DNA from: Niastella sp. OAS944
GTDB taxonomy: Bacteria > Bacteroidota > Bacteroidia > Chitinophagales > Chitinophagaceae
NCBI GenBank assembly: GCA_024809215.1
Contig: JANUBW010000003.1
Coordinates: 310,001 to 374,000 of the forward strand
Direction: 5' to 3'
Length of the DNA: 64,000 nt
In this document: positions 43,218-51,999 of the stretch, one piece after another
How positions within the stretch are numbered: position 1 is the stretch's first letter
Layout: each line of letters opens with the position of its first letter
Program-made: the position numbers and the translations under genes
The notes under the pieces: model-generated
The model's input: the letters and a program-made list of their open reading frames with translations, nothing else
What the model was told of the DNA's origin: nothing
Databases searched by the model: none

Positions 43218-44171
43218 ATGAAAGTTATCGATCACATTCGCCAGGCCAAAAGCCCGCTTATTTCTTTTGAAATACTACCGCCATTAAAAGGCAAGACCAT
43301 TAACTCCATTTATGAGCACCTCGACCCTTTGATGGAGTTTAAGCCTGCCTTTGTAAATGTTACCTACCACCGCAGCGAACACGTATTTAAAAAGAGGGCC
43401 GACAGTACTTTTGAAAAGGTAGAAGTGCGCAAACGCCCTGGCACCGTTGGCATTTGCGCTGCCTTAATGAACCACTACCGGGTAGATGCTGTTCCTCACC
43501 TTATTTGCGGCGGTTTTAATAAACGCGAAACCGAAGATGCCCTTATTGACCTTAACTTTATTGGTGTTGATAACGTACTCGTACTTCGCGGCGATGCAGC
43601 CAAGAACGAAACAGTATTTGAACCGGAACCAGGCGGCAACGCATATGCGTTCGATCTGTTGAAACAGGTAGTGAACCTGAACACCGGTATTTACCTCGAA
43701 GAAGATATTCGCGATGGTTTTAAAACCGATTTCTGTATTGGCGTAGCCGGTTATCCCGAAAAACACTTTGAAGCACCTAACCTGCAAACCGATCTGGCCT
43801 TTTTAAAAGCCAAGGTAGCAGCCGGCGCCGATTATATAGTAACACAAATGTTCTTCGACAACCAGAAGTACTTTGACTTTGTAAAAAAATGCCGCGAGAA
43901 TGATATCAACATCCCCATCATTCCAGGGTTAAAACCCATTACCAGCAAAAAACAGCTATCGGTAATACCTCGCACATTCCATGTTGATATTCCCGATGAC
44001 CTCAGCAACGAGATCATGAATTGCAAAACCGATGCTGATGTAGAGAAAGTAGGACAGGAGTGGTTGTTACTGCAATCGAAAGAATTGAAAAAGGCGAACG
44101 TACCGGTGCTGCACTACTATACACTGGGAAAACCTAAAGTGATCTATAATGTAGTTAAGGAAATTGTGTAA
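43218..44171 (+). CDS. metF: 5,10-methylenetetrahydrofolate reductase
   Basis: This 317-residue FAD-dependent TIM-barrel enzyme reduces methylene-THF to methyl-THF for methionine synthesis. It has the opening S-F-E-I-L-P-P near residue 16, P-H-L-I-C-G-G near 93, L-V-L-R-G-D near 120, and T-Q-M-F-F-D-N near 214. The substrate-site region P-I-I-P-G-L-K-P is near 235. It is a single gene with a terminator behind and 277 bp of non-coding sequence in front. Confidence 0.95.
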   Translation: MKVIDHIRQAKSPLISFEILPPLKGKTINSIYEHLDPLMEFKPAFVNVTYHRSEHVFKKRADSTFEKVEVRKRPGTVGICAALMNHYRVDAVPHLICGGFNKRETEDALIDLNFIGVDNVLVLRGDAAKNETVFEPEPGGNAYAFDLLKQVVNLNTGIYLEEDIRDGFKTDFCIGVAGYPEKHFEAPNLQTDLAFLKAKVAAGADYIVTQMFFDNQKYFDFVKKCRENDINIPIIPGLKPITSKKQLSVIPRTFHVDIPDDLSNEIMNCKTDADVEKVGQEWLLLQSKELKKANVPVLHYYTLGKPKVIYNVVKEIV

Positions 44172-44200
44172 ATAAACACGAGCACTTCATTTAATTACCG

Positions 44201-44236
44201 GGGGTTTAGCCAGGCACACTGCTTTGCTAAACCCTT
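44201..44236 (+). terminator. terminator of metF
   Basis: The 9-bp perfect stem GGGTTTAGC/GCTAAACCC encloses a 14-nt loop and is followed by a T-rich tail. Confidence 0.6.
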
Positions 44237-44274
44237 GTTGTTTACAACAACTTTGATAACAAACTTACTGCACC

Positions 44275-45822
44275 ATGAACGAACAAACAGGCTTTAATAA
44301 ATTGCTCACCGGCCTGTTTATTATTGCCTCTTTTGTTGGACTGTATTTTCAGTTCACCTGTCATAAATTCCTCAATAACGATACGCTTTCTTACATCAAC
44401 CTGGCCGAACGATATATTGCCGGCGACTGGCAACATGCCATCAGCGGGTTCTGGTCGCCCATGTATACGTGGCTCCTGTGCATTTGTAAACTGATAGGTT
44501 TTCCTGTACCACAAAGCTGTTATGTAATAAACTTTTTGGCTGCTGCCCTGGGGCTGTATGTTTTGTGTAAACTTGCCCAACGTTACTTTAGCCAGCCTTT
44601 GTTTTATATTGGTTTTAGCCTGTACGCGCTTTTATTAATGCTGTTCTATGCCATGTCGTCTTTAACTCCCGATCTTATGGCCGCAGCGTTTTGTTTATTG
44701 TTCCTGTTGTTGGTTACTGATAAACAGTTTGCATTTAATAAACGTATGCAATGGCTTGCAGGTTTGGTAGCTGCCTTTGCCTACTTTTCAAAGCTGTATA
44801 ATTTTGTGCCCATTCACCTGTTTATGTTCACCTGGCTGGCTTATACATTTTACGGGCATGGCCGCGGCCAACCTAAACAGCTTTTTCCGATTGTAAGAAC
44901 GTATGGCATTTTCATATTACTTTCCTGTGCCTGGATCATTACAATAAGTATACACGAAGGACAACCAGTTGTTACCACCGCCGGTAAGTTCAATCACAAC
45001 TTTATGAGCCCCGATTATGGTGGCCTTTATCCTACCAATGCCAGGTTAATTGCCCCGCCTTTTGAAAAAGCATACAGCGCTCACACCAATCCGGCCCACT
45101 TATTAGATGAGTACAAGTGGTCGCCCCTCAACGATAGCCGAAGCTTTTGGCACCAGGTAAACCTTATTAAGACATCTGTTCTTGAACTAATTCGAATCAT
45201 CGACGCAACTGGCGCCAAATGGCTTTTACTAATATCCAGCCTTTTCATAATTTTTATAAACAGGAAGAGGATCAGCATTGACCGTAATAACGGTATTAAA
45301 AAAATTACCTGGTTCTTTATCTGTTATCCATTGTTGTACCTGCCACTGTTTGTGCTCGACAGGTATGTATTGGTTTTTATAATTCTTTTTCACCTGTTGT
45401 TGTTCTTTATTGCACAGGCCGCCTGGCCCTTTATCAATAAAAAGATCTTTGTACCGGTAATAGCTGTTCTGTTGGCATTTAGCATTGTTCCTTTTGTAAA
45501 GCTTGGGCAGCGTAAACTGGCCAGCAGCTCGGGCGAATACCTGTACTATAAAAGCTTTTATGAGCAATTGCCAAAGTTTTCGTTCTTAAAAGGTCAATCT
45601 ATTGCATCTGACAACTATGCCATGGAAGAATCAACACAGTTTTGTTATTATCTTAATTGCAGGTACTTCAGTACCTGGACCGACAATCAATACCAGTCGC
45701 TAAAAAAATACAATATCCGCTTTCTCATTACCGAAGAAGACCGGTCGTCGCTTCCCTTCCTGCACGAACAAGGAAAAATGGTTTTTCAAAACAGAGTTGT
45801 ATACATTTACGAAATACAATAA
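44275..45822 (+). CDS. polytopic membrane protein, GT39-like glycosyltransferase candidate
   Basis: This 515-residue protein has about 10-11 membrane segments and a periplasmic C-terminal domain of about 100 residues. Near residues 38-50 there is N-D-T-L-S-Y-I-N-L-A-E-R-Y, similar in placement to the acidic first-loop motif of GT-C (ArnT/GT39-like) enzymes that use polyprenyl-phosphate sugars. No strict family signature is visible, so the enzyme activity is tentative. It is a single gene between the metF terminator and a second terminator. Confidence 0.6.
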   Translation: MNEQTGFNKLLTGLFIIASFVGLYFQFTCHKFLNNDTLSYINLAERYIAGDWQHAISGFWSPMYTWLLCICKLIGFPVPQSCYVINFLAAALGLYVLCKLAQRYFSQPLFYIGFSLYALLLMLFYAMSSLTPDLMAAAFCLLFLLLVTDKQFAFNKRMQWLAGLVAAFAYFSKLYNFVPIHLFMFTWLAYTFYGHGRGQPKQLFPIVRTYGIFILLSCAWIITISIHEGQPVVTTAGKFNHNFMSPDYGGLYPTNARLIAPPFEKAYSAHTNPAHLLDEYKWSPLNDSRSFWHQVNLIKTSVLELIRIIDATGAKWLLLISSLFIIFINRKRISIDRNNGIKKITWFFICYPLLYLPLFVLDRYVLVFIILFHLLLFFIAQAAWPFINKKIFVPVIAVLLAFSIVPFVKLGQRKLASSSGEYLYYKSFYEQLPKFSFLKGQSIASDNYAMEESTQFCYYLNCRYFSTWTDNQYQSLKKYNIRFLITEEDRSSLPFLHEQGKMVFQNRVVYIYEIQ

Positions 45823-45828
45823 ATAAAA

Positions 45829-45855
45829 AACCCTCCCGATCGATTCGGGAGGGTT
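45829..45855. terminator. bidirectional terminator, CCCTCCCGAT stem
   Basis: The stem AACCCTCCCGAT/ATTCGGGAGGGTT is nearly perfect, with an A-run before it. It sits between converging genes. The same CCTCCCGAT stem is reused at 62547-62574. Confidence 0.75.
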
Positions 45856-45876
45856 GAATTGTGAAAGATCTTTTCA

Positions 45877-46590
45877 CTATAACTTAAAGCCAACAGATAT
45901 ACTCAATACCCGGTGCTTATTGTCATTATCTTCTGAACTGTTTGAGCCCGATTGCAGCTTGGCCAGGCCATAACCATAATTAAGCGCTATCATTCCACCA
46001 TCGAGTTGAAAACCTAATGTACCGTTTAATCCATAATCGAATCTTTTCATTACGCCCAACCCGGTGCCTTCTTCGTTATTGAAGGTTGAAGGATCGTCGC
46101 TGCTGTATTCGATTTTTTCTTTACTGCTATAGGCTACGCCAAACGCCTTGCCTTCAATTTTACGTTTGCCGCCAACGCCCATGGCTATATACGGTCCGGC
46201 GCCTACAAAGAAATTCGATTCTTTTGATATGGGCAGTTTGAGCGCAATGTTCACTGGTATCTCAATATAATAAGGGTTTACAGTGGCCTTATAATAAGTG
46301 AGATCGGTTGACGTACCTTTTTGAATTTTTGAGCCTTTACCTGTGAAAATGATACCAGGTTGAATAGCCAGCACTTTACCAAAAGTTATGTCGCCCATAA
46401 TTCCAACATGAAAAGAGGTTAGCAGGTTGGCGTCATCAACTTCACCTTTACTATTATAAGAAACATTGGCAAAGTTTACGCCGCCTTTTAACCAGGCAGC
46501 GCTGGTGGTTGAACTGGAACTGTTCTGGGCAAAGGAAGTTACGCTAATACTACTAATGATAAACAAATTAATGAAACGCTTTGCGATCAT
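45877..46590 (-). CDS. porin-family outer-membrane beta-barrel protein
   Basis: This 237-residue protein has a signal peptide at residues 1-21 (S-V-T-S-F-A-Q). It then has alternating strand pattern (V-G-A-G-P-Y-I-A-M-G-V-G, L-N-G-T-L-G-F-Q-L-D-G-G) and ends S-I-S-V-G-F-K-L, a good OM-assembly signal. It matches the general outer membrane beta-barrel (PorT/OMP_b-brl_2-like) class of Bacteroidota. The function is not predictable. It is downstream of the SurA-like gene with 70 bp between. Confidence 0.78.
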   Translation of the reverse strand: MIAKRFINLFIISSISVTSFAQNSSSSTTSAAWLKGGVNFANVSYNSKGEVDDANLLTSFHVGIMGDITFGKVLAIQPGIIFTGKGSKIQKGTSTDLTYYKATVNPYYIEIPVNIALKLPISKESNFFVGAGPYIAMGVGGKRKIEGKAFGVAYSSKEKIEYSSDDPSTFNNEEGTGLGVMKRFDYGLNGTLGFQLDGGMIALNYGYGLAKLQSGSNSSEDNDNKHRVLSISVGFKL

Positions 46591-46660
46591 GCTTGTTGTT
46601 TTACAGGGTGATTTGGAACTTTTACCTCGCTATGACCAGAATAGTTGCGCCAGGTTTAAA

Positions 46661-48607
46661 TTACTTTGGCAGACTATTTAAAACGGCGTCATTAATTTTT
46701 ACCGGATATTTCTTTTTCAACTCGGTTATCCATTTTTCTTCAAGGAACGTTTGGTAGTCGTTTATCACAAAGCCTCTTGCATCGGTAAAATCACGTGGTT
46801 CGCGATTAGGATATAACTTAATTATGTATACAAACGTAACCGAATTATCTGTTTCATTCTTTACGTTGGCAGTAACCAGGCCTTCGGTAAAGTTTGTTCT
46901 TCCTACAACGGGAATTTGTGCTAATTCAAATCGGCCACTATCGCCCTGCAATTTGCCACCACTTAAATCGAGGTACTTTCTCCAGTCTTTATAGTTCTCT
47001 TTTATTTTGGTCCTGTACTCTTCGGCGGCTTCAGGGCTTGAAGCAGTGAGCATAATGGCATCGGCGCTGCTTTCCCAAATGTATTTAGCTTTATTGCTAT
47101 TGTAGTAATTCTTCAACCCGGTTGTATCGGTTGATGCAGGGTCCCAAATATTACGCTGCATAATTTCAAACAACAGGTTGCCTTCCTTAAACTCGTTTAA
47201 CTGGTAAGCAAATTCTTTATTATACTCTTCAAGGTGCTGGCGGTAATAATCAAATGCACTTGTTTCAATAAATCCATCTAACAGGTCCTGATCGGTTTTG
47301 CCGGCACGTACACCTTCATAAGCACGTATGGTTTCAAGGTATGCCTGAAGGTCTTTTACGGTAATTGTTTTTTTAGTAAATGACACCAGCGGGGTTTTGG
47401 CATTTATATCTGCAAAAACAGGGAAGCTTTTCTTTTGTAAAAGGCTATCCATAATTACAAAAAGATGTTTGTCATTTACTGCATGCTTTTTATAACCAGA
47501 TAACAGCAACACTTTTTTATACATGAGCTTTCGCGATACATCCATTCTGTCGGTGGACGTCATACGCTGGTTAAAATCTTCTTTTGTTTGTGCATCGCTG
47601 GTATCACCTGCAGCCGGCTTATAGTGTAAGCGTTTAATGATGTGGTAACCGTAGCTTGTCAATACAGGGGCGGCGATGTCGCCGTCTTTCTTAAGTGCAA
47701 AGGCTGCATTCTCAAAATCCAGGTCATATTGCCCTACGCCAAACTCCAGCATTTCGCCACCAGCCTGCCATGAAATATTATCATTGCTAAACTGGGCCAC
47801 CAGTACTTTAAAGTCGCTACCCTTTGTTAATACATTATAGATTGAATCGGCTCTTTTCTTTATTTCCTTTTTTTGTTCTTCAGTAGAGTTGGGCGGAAAA
47901 GCCAACAGTATTTGCGCTGCTCTCATTCTTCCTAATCCGGGTCTTTCGCCCAGGTTGCGGAAAATATGGAAGCCGGCCTTGCTGCGAACAGGCGCCGAAT
48001 TTTTACCAACGGATGTAGAGTAAATCGTATTTTCAAGCGTGTAAGGCAATACCAAAGCAGTAATAAAACCGATATCGCCTTTGTTCACCGATGCCGACGG
48101 ATCATCTGAATATTCTGATGCAACCTTTCCAAAATCCTCGCCTTTTTGCAACTGAGCCCAGGCTGCATTAATTTTTTCCTGTGCCTTCTTTATATTTTCT
48201 GCGGGGCCATCTTCCCGTGCGGCCACAAAAATATGGGCAATATGTATATCCTTTTTGCTGCGAATAATAGCTTCTTTAACCAGGTCATGTATACTATTCT
48301 CGTCGCGCATATAGCTCTCTACTACCTGGTTGCGAAAACCCTGCAACTCTGCTTTCTGGTTTGCCAGCGTATCGAGTTTTTTATCGAGCGCCGCCTGCAC
48401 TTTTAGTTTGAACCTGATGTATAACTCAAGGTAATCACTGTACGATTTGTCACTGGGCTTGCCGTCGGTATTATTCTTATTGTAGGCTTTTAAGAACTCG
48501 TTCTTTGTAACCGGTTTACCACCATAAGTAAACAATACCTGGGCGTTTCCTGTGGCAGTCATGATGATCAATAATAGAGCAACTGCCGCTTTACTGATAA
48601 CAGTCAT
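46661..48607 (-). CDS. SurA/PpiC-like peptidylprolyl isomerase
   Basis: This 648-residue exported protein has a signal peptide at residues 1-22. Two parvulin (PpiC) rotamase domains lie at about 118-215 (I-A-H-I-F-V-A, D-D-P-S-A, L-P-Y-T-L-E, G-F-H-I-F-R) and about 225-335 (R-A-A-Q-I-L-L-A-F, G-Y-H-I-I-K-R). A helical C-terminal part follows. It probably folds and escorts outer-membrane proteins through the periplasm. The upstream TlpA-like gene ends 8 bp away, so the two are co-transcribed. Confidence 0.87.
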   Translation of the reverse strand: MTVISKAAVALLLIIMTATGNAQVLFTYGGKPVTKNEFLKAYNKNNTDGKPSDKSYSDYLELYIRFKLKVQAALDKKLDTLANQKAELQGFRNQVVESYMRDENSIHDLVKEAIIRSKKDIHIAHIFVAAREDGPAENIKKAQEKINAAWAQLQKGEDFGKVASEYSDDPSASVNKGDIGFITALVLPYTLENTIYSTSVGKNSAPVRSKAGFHIFRNLGERPGLGRMRAAQILLAFPPNSTEEQKKEIKKRADSIYNVLTKGSDFKVLVAQFSNDNISWQAGGEMLEFGVGQYDLDFENAAFALKKDGDIAAPVLTSYGYHIIKRLHYKPAAGDTSDAQTKEDFNQRMTSTDRMDVSRKLMYKKVLLLSGYKKHAVNDKHLFVIMDSLLQKKSFPVFADINAKTPLVSFTKKTITVKDLQAYLETIRAYEGVRAGKTDQDLLDGFIETSAFDYYRQHLEEYNKEFAYQLNEFKEGNLLFEIMQRNIWDPASTDTTGLKNYYNSNKAKYIWESSADAIMLTASSPEAAEEYRTKIKENYKDWRKYLDLSGGKLQGDSGRFELAQIPVVGRTNFTEGLVTANVKNETDNSVTFVYIIKLYPNREPRDFTDARGFVINDYQTFLEEKWITELKKKYPVKINDAVLNSLPK

Positions 48608-48615
48608 AATGCTAT

Positions 48616-50052
48616 TTAGATTTTTTTGTTTTTTAGTTTAAGGTCTATTACTTCGTCTAATTGTAAATAGGTAAGCTTTTTGGCTACAATGCGTTTATCC
48701 TTATCTAACAAATACAAGATAGGAGTTTGGTAAACATCATATAGCTGACGGTAATTAGGTTTTCCTGCCGCCTCTTCTTCTTTCTGTTGCGAAGGTAACT
48801 GGTAGGCATGTATCCAGCCGGTTAAGTTATTATCGTGAATAAACTTCTTCCAAAGGTCTTTACCGCCATCTACCATTACACCGTACACTGTAACGCCTTC
48901 ATTCTTCCATTTTGCCTTCAGTATTGAATCTACCTTAGGTACAGTTTCTTTACAATGGCTACAGGTGGGGTCCCAAAAACAAATAACGGTAAACTCGCTT
49001 TTAATATCGTATAATGATGCGGGCTTGTCAAGCGTATCTACCAGCTCAAGATTCGCCGCCGGCTGGCCTATGAGGTTAGCCATAAGGCTATAAGCCCGCT
49101 TGAACATGTAGTCTTTGTACTTCTCGGTAAAAAAGTCGGCCTGGCCTGTATTGATGTATTTTTCAAACAGGTGAACAAATACAGCATCCTGTCCCATGTA
49201 TTCGGGGTTCACATACTTCTGTACAAAGTGCACCAGCAGGAACTTGAACATTTCCTGGTTGGATCTTGAATACAACAGCATATGATCAACTTCCTGTTTT
49301 ATTGAGTCGGGATTTGGTACTACCAGTTCCTTATAATACTTCTCGAGCTTTGCTTCAAAGAATGGAGTTCGCACCAGGCGGCCATCGCTGAATGAAACGC
49401 CATCCCAGTAATGCGATTTATAATATCTGTATGCAAATAGTGAGTCATATTTACCGCCGGGGTGTTTTGCAGCAGGCGGTACTATTGGTTCCTTCATCGC
49501 CTGAAACAGGGCCGTAAGGAAGGTGTTGGGGTTTTTAGCGATCATACTATCGCGATATACCTGCATTCTGTCGGTAAGCAGTTTTAACCGCGTTTTCAGC
49601 TTTGCCGAGTCTTTTGCGTTCTTTACCGTTTTAAACTCCTCATTGGTTTTATTGATGTCGTTTCCAATGGTATTGGTAAAACGGGTATATAAGTGAAATA
49701 GTGAATTATCCTGCGAGCCCGTAAAAACTACATTATTAGGCAGGGTTGCCGAATCGGCAGCAATTGAAAACTGCTGTTGTTTGTCAAGAAGTATTTCGAA
49801 CAATATTTCCTTGCGGGGCGAAACAATGAAGTAAATACCACCGGGTAGTGGATCTTTTCCCTTAAAAACCCCTTTGCCATTGGTATCCAGCAGGGCCGAA
49901 TCGGCCAGGGCTTTCATTCTGCCATAATAGTAACCCAAATACACATAGGTATTCTTATAAGGTTTTAGCGTAATGGGAATATTATATCCCTGTTGCGCTT
50001 TGGCTAACATGCAGCTTATCAACAAGGTAGCCAGGGTAAAAAGTCGTTTCAT
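48616..50052 (-). CDS. thioredoxin-domain (TlpA-like) envelope protein with DUF4369/DUF5106-like N-terminus
   Basis: This 478-residue protein has a signal peptide at residues 1-19. A DUF4369-like beta domain (about 22-125) is followed by a helical middle and a TlpA/AhpC-type thioredoxin fold at about 335-470. The redox motif is D-P-T-C-S-H-C-K near residue 362. Such proteins handle periplasmic disulfides in Bacteroidota. It is the first gene of an operon with the SurA-like isomerase, which fits a shared role in folding envelope proteins. Confidence 0.85.
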   Translation of the reverse strand: MKRLFTLATLLISCMLAKAQQGYNIPITLKPYKNTYVYLGYYYGRMKALADSALLDTNGKGVFKGKDPLPGGIYFIVSPRKEILFEILLDKQQQFSIAADSATLPNNVVFTGSQDNSLFHLYTRFTNTIGNDINKTNEEFKTVKNAKDSAKLKTRLKLLTDRMQVYRDSMIAKNPNTFLTALFQAMKEPIVPPAAKHPGGKYDSLFAYRYYKSHYWDGVSFSDGRLVRTPFFEAKLEKYYKELVVPNPDSIKQEVDHMLLYSRSNQEMFKFLLVHFVQKYVNPEYMGQDAVFVHLFEKYINTGQADFFTEKYKDYMFKRAYSLMANLIGQPAANLELVDTLDKPASLYDIKSEFTVICFWDPTCSHCKETVPKVDSILKAKWKNEGVTVYGVMVDGGKDLWKKFIHDNNLTGWIHAYQLPSQQKEEEAAGKPNYRQLYDVYQTPILYLLDKDKRIVAKKLTYLQLDEVIDLKLKNKKI

Positions 50053-50193
50053 AGTATTGAAATAACAGAAAAATAGCTGAATTATTGAAAATAAAAACGC
50101 TTAAGTTGTTAATTACGTGCAAAGGTAACAGGATATACATGTTAACATGCCCGAAATATTACATGTAAAAAGTAGATAAGGGCCACAACATCT

Positions 50194-50201
50194 TATTTTT
50201 G
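50194..50201 (+). promoter_or_regulatory. -7 box of the aminotransferase gene
   Basis: TATTTTTG is a perfect TAnnTTTG, 17 nt before the ATG at 50219. Confidence 0.5.
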
Positions 50202-50218
50202 TGCTATAATTTTTACAG

Positions 50219-51475
50219 ATGAAACTTAGCCATCTTGCAGAAACATTAATTGGTTCGGAAATAGTAAAACTGGGGGGAGAAATCCGTGAAAAGATCCGTG
50301 CCGGAGAAAGGATCTATAATTTTACCGTTGGTGACTTTGACCCTGCCATATTTCCTATTCCAAAAGAGCTGGAAGAAGAGATCATAACAGCTTACCGCAA
50401 TCATTTTACCAACTACCCCGCCGGAGACGGCAACCTCGATTTGCGCGAGGCCCTCGCTCACTTTCTGAAGGAACGCGAGCAGCTCAACTATAAAGCATCC
50501 GAAATACTGGTAGCCTCGGGTGGCCGGCCGCTTATATATTCATTATACCGCGCCGTTTGTGATAAGGAAGACAAGGTGATCTATGCAGTTCCATCATGGA
50601 ACAACAACCACTATACGCACTTTATAGGCGCCGAACATGTGGTTATTGAAGCCCGGGCCGAAAACAACTTTATGCCTGTTGCCAAAGACATAAAACCGCA
50701 TTTAAAGGGCGCTACTTTGCTTGCATTGTGCTCACCGCAAAACCCTACCGGCACCACCTTTACCAAACACGATCTGGAAGACATTTGTGATATGGTTCTG
50801 GAAGAGAACAGCCGCCGGGGCGATAATGAAAAGAAGTTATACGTGATGTACGATCAAATGTACTGGCAGCTTACTTATGGCGATATTGAACACTACAACC
50901 CCGTATCGCTGAGGCCGGCCATGCAGCAGTACACCATATTCATCGACGCCATTAGCAAGTGTTTTGCCGCAACCGGCGTACGTGTAGGTTGGGCGTTTGG
51001 CCCCCAGCTTATTCGCGATAAAATGAACGCCATATTAAGCCACCTTGGCGCCTGGGCGCCTATGGCCGAACAAAAAGCCTGCGCCCGTTACCTGCTTAAT
51101 AACGAAGCAATAGATAATTATCTAAAGCAATTTAAAGCAGAAGTGGAAGTGCGTTTGCGCGATATTTATAATGGCTTACAGCAATTAAAAAAAGAAGGCT
51201 TTTCTGTTGACGCTATTGCTCCGCAGGCTGCTATTTATCTTACCATAAAGATCGACCTGGTTGGTAAAAAAACAGCCGATGGCAAACAACTCACTCAACA
51301 AAGTGATGTAACCGCCTACCTGCTTAATGAAGCTAAATTAGCAGTAGTGCCGTTTTATGCATTCGGCGCCGACAAGTCCTCACCCTGGTACCGCCTAAGC
51401 GTAGGCACCTGTAAAAAAGAAGAGATCAGTAAAATGATCGATCAGTTGAGAAATGCCTTGAAGAAATTGAGCTAA
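50219..51475 (+). CDS. class I/II pyridoxal-phosphate aminotransferase
   Basis: This 418-residue PLP enzyme has the fold-type I aminotransferase layout. It has G-D-F-D-P near residue 39 and the phosphate-binding region A-S-G-G-R-P-L. The N-P-T-G-T motif is near 179, the cofactor-contact Asp-x-Met-Tyr is in Y-D-Q-M-Y, and the Schiff-base lysine is in S-K-C-F-A-A-T-G-V-R-V-G-W. The substrate is probably aspartate or another amino acid but cannot be fixed. It is monocistronic with its own promoter and terminator. Confidence 0.88.
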   Translation: MKLSHLAETLIGSEIVKLGGEIREKIRAGERIYNFTVGDFDPAIFPIPKELEEEIITAYRNHFTNYPAGDGNLDLREALAHFLKEREQLNYKASEILVASGGRPLIYSLYRAVCDKEDKVIYAVPSWNNNHYTHFIGAEHVVIEARAENNFMPVAKDIKPHLKGATLLALCSPQNPTGTTFTKHDLEDICDMVLEENSRRGDNEKKLYVMYDQMYWQLTYGDIEHYNPVSLRPAMQQYTIFIDAISKCFAATGVRVGWAFGPQLIRDKMNAILSHLGAWAPMAEQKACARYLLNNEAIDNYLKQFKAEVEVRLRDIYNGLQQLKKEGFSVDAIAPQAAIYLTIKIDLVGKKTADGKQLTQQSDVTAYLLNEAKLAVVPFYAFGADKSSPWYRLSVGTCKKEEISKMIDQLRNALKKLS

Positions 51476-51486
51476 TCGCCAATAAA

Positions 51487-51530
51487 CAAAAAAAAGCGTC
51501 CCGATCTTAAACCGGGACGCTTTTTTTATT
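51487..51530. terminator. bidirectional terminator after the aminotransferase gene
   Basis: The stem AAGCGTCCCG/CGGGACGCTT lies between A and T runs of seven or more bases. Confidence 0.85.
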
Positions 51531-51546
51531 ATGGTGTTCTTTTAAG

Positions 51547-51795
51547 CTAGTTCTTGTTGCAGATAAACATGAAAGGTTTTAAAGTATCCTTTTCAATGAT
51601 CTTTTTCAATTGTGATCTTTTCGTAAGTATCCGGAATTTTTGAATATCGAATACCTCGTGCGCTATACAAAAGCTTTCCAGTGTTTCGAAATTCACCAGC
51701 AGCGTATTCAGTTGTTGAAGCTCATATTGCATTGCTTCCTTGTTTGTATAGGCATCCTTTACCAGGACAAGCAAATCACGATTGGCATTTTTCAT
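51547..51795 (-). CDS. small hypothetical protein
   Basis: This 82-residue soluble protein is helical and rich in Leu, Lys and Asn. There is no signal peptide. Residues 8-40 form an amphipathic helix (L-V-K-D-A-Y, Q-Y-E-L-Q-Q-L-N-T-L-L). I recognise no family. It starts 13 bp after the stop of a 47-residue lipoprotein gene on the same strand, so they are probably one transcript, and it is followed by a strong terminator. Confidence 0.6.
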   Translation of the reverse strand: MKNANRDLLVLVKDAYTNKEAMQYELQQLNTLLVNFETLESFCIAHEVFDIQKFRILTKRSQLKKIIEKDTLKPFMFICNKN

Positions 51796-51808
51796 TTCTG
51801 CATCGGCT

Positions 51809-51952
51809 TTAATAACCTACAAATCCCCTGTTTAAACCACAGCCGCATTTTTTGGATGAACCGCCACCTGCGATCCCTCTACCTGAACTGCAACTGGCAA
51901 AAACCAGGCTGACTATTAACAAAACGATCATGGAATAACTTACTTTCTTCAT
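51809..51952 (-). CDS. 47-residue lipoprotein with Cys-Gly-Cys-Gly tail
   Basis: A short gene on the minus strand: ATG at 51952, stop at 51811-51809. The N terminus M-K-K-V-S-Y-S-M-I-V-L-L-I-V is followed by a lipobox V-F-A-S-C with Cys21. The mature chain is Gly/Ser-rich (S-S-G-R-G-I-A-G-G-G-S-S) and ends K-K-C-G-C-G-L-N-R-G-F-V-G-Y. Such tiny C-G-C-G lipoproteins look like a conserved family in this group. The CGCG pair might bind metal or form a disulfide. It heads an operon with the 82-residue gene. Confidence 0.72.
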   Translation of the reverse strand: MKKVSYSMIVLLIVSLVFASCSSGRGIAGGGSSKKCGCGLNRGFVGY

Positions 51953-51999
51953 ATACTTGGTTCTTACTAAATTAAACTATTTTACGAACAAATTAGTAT

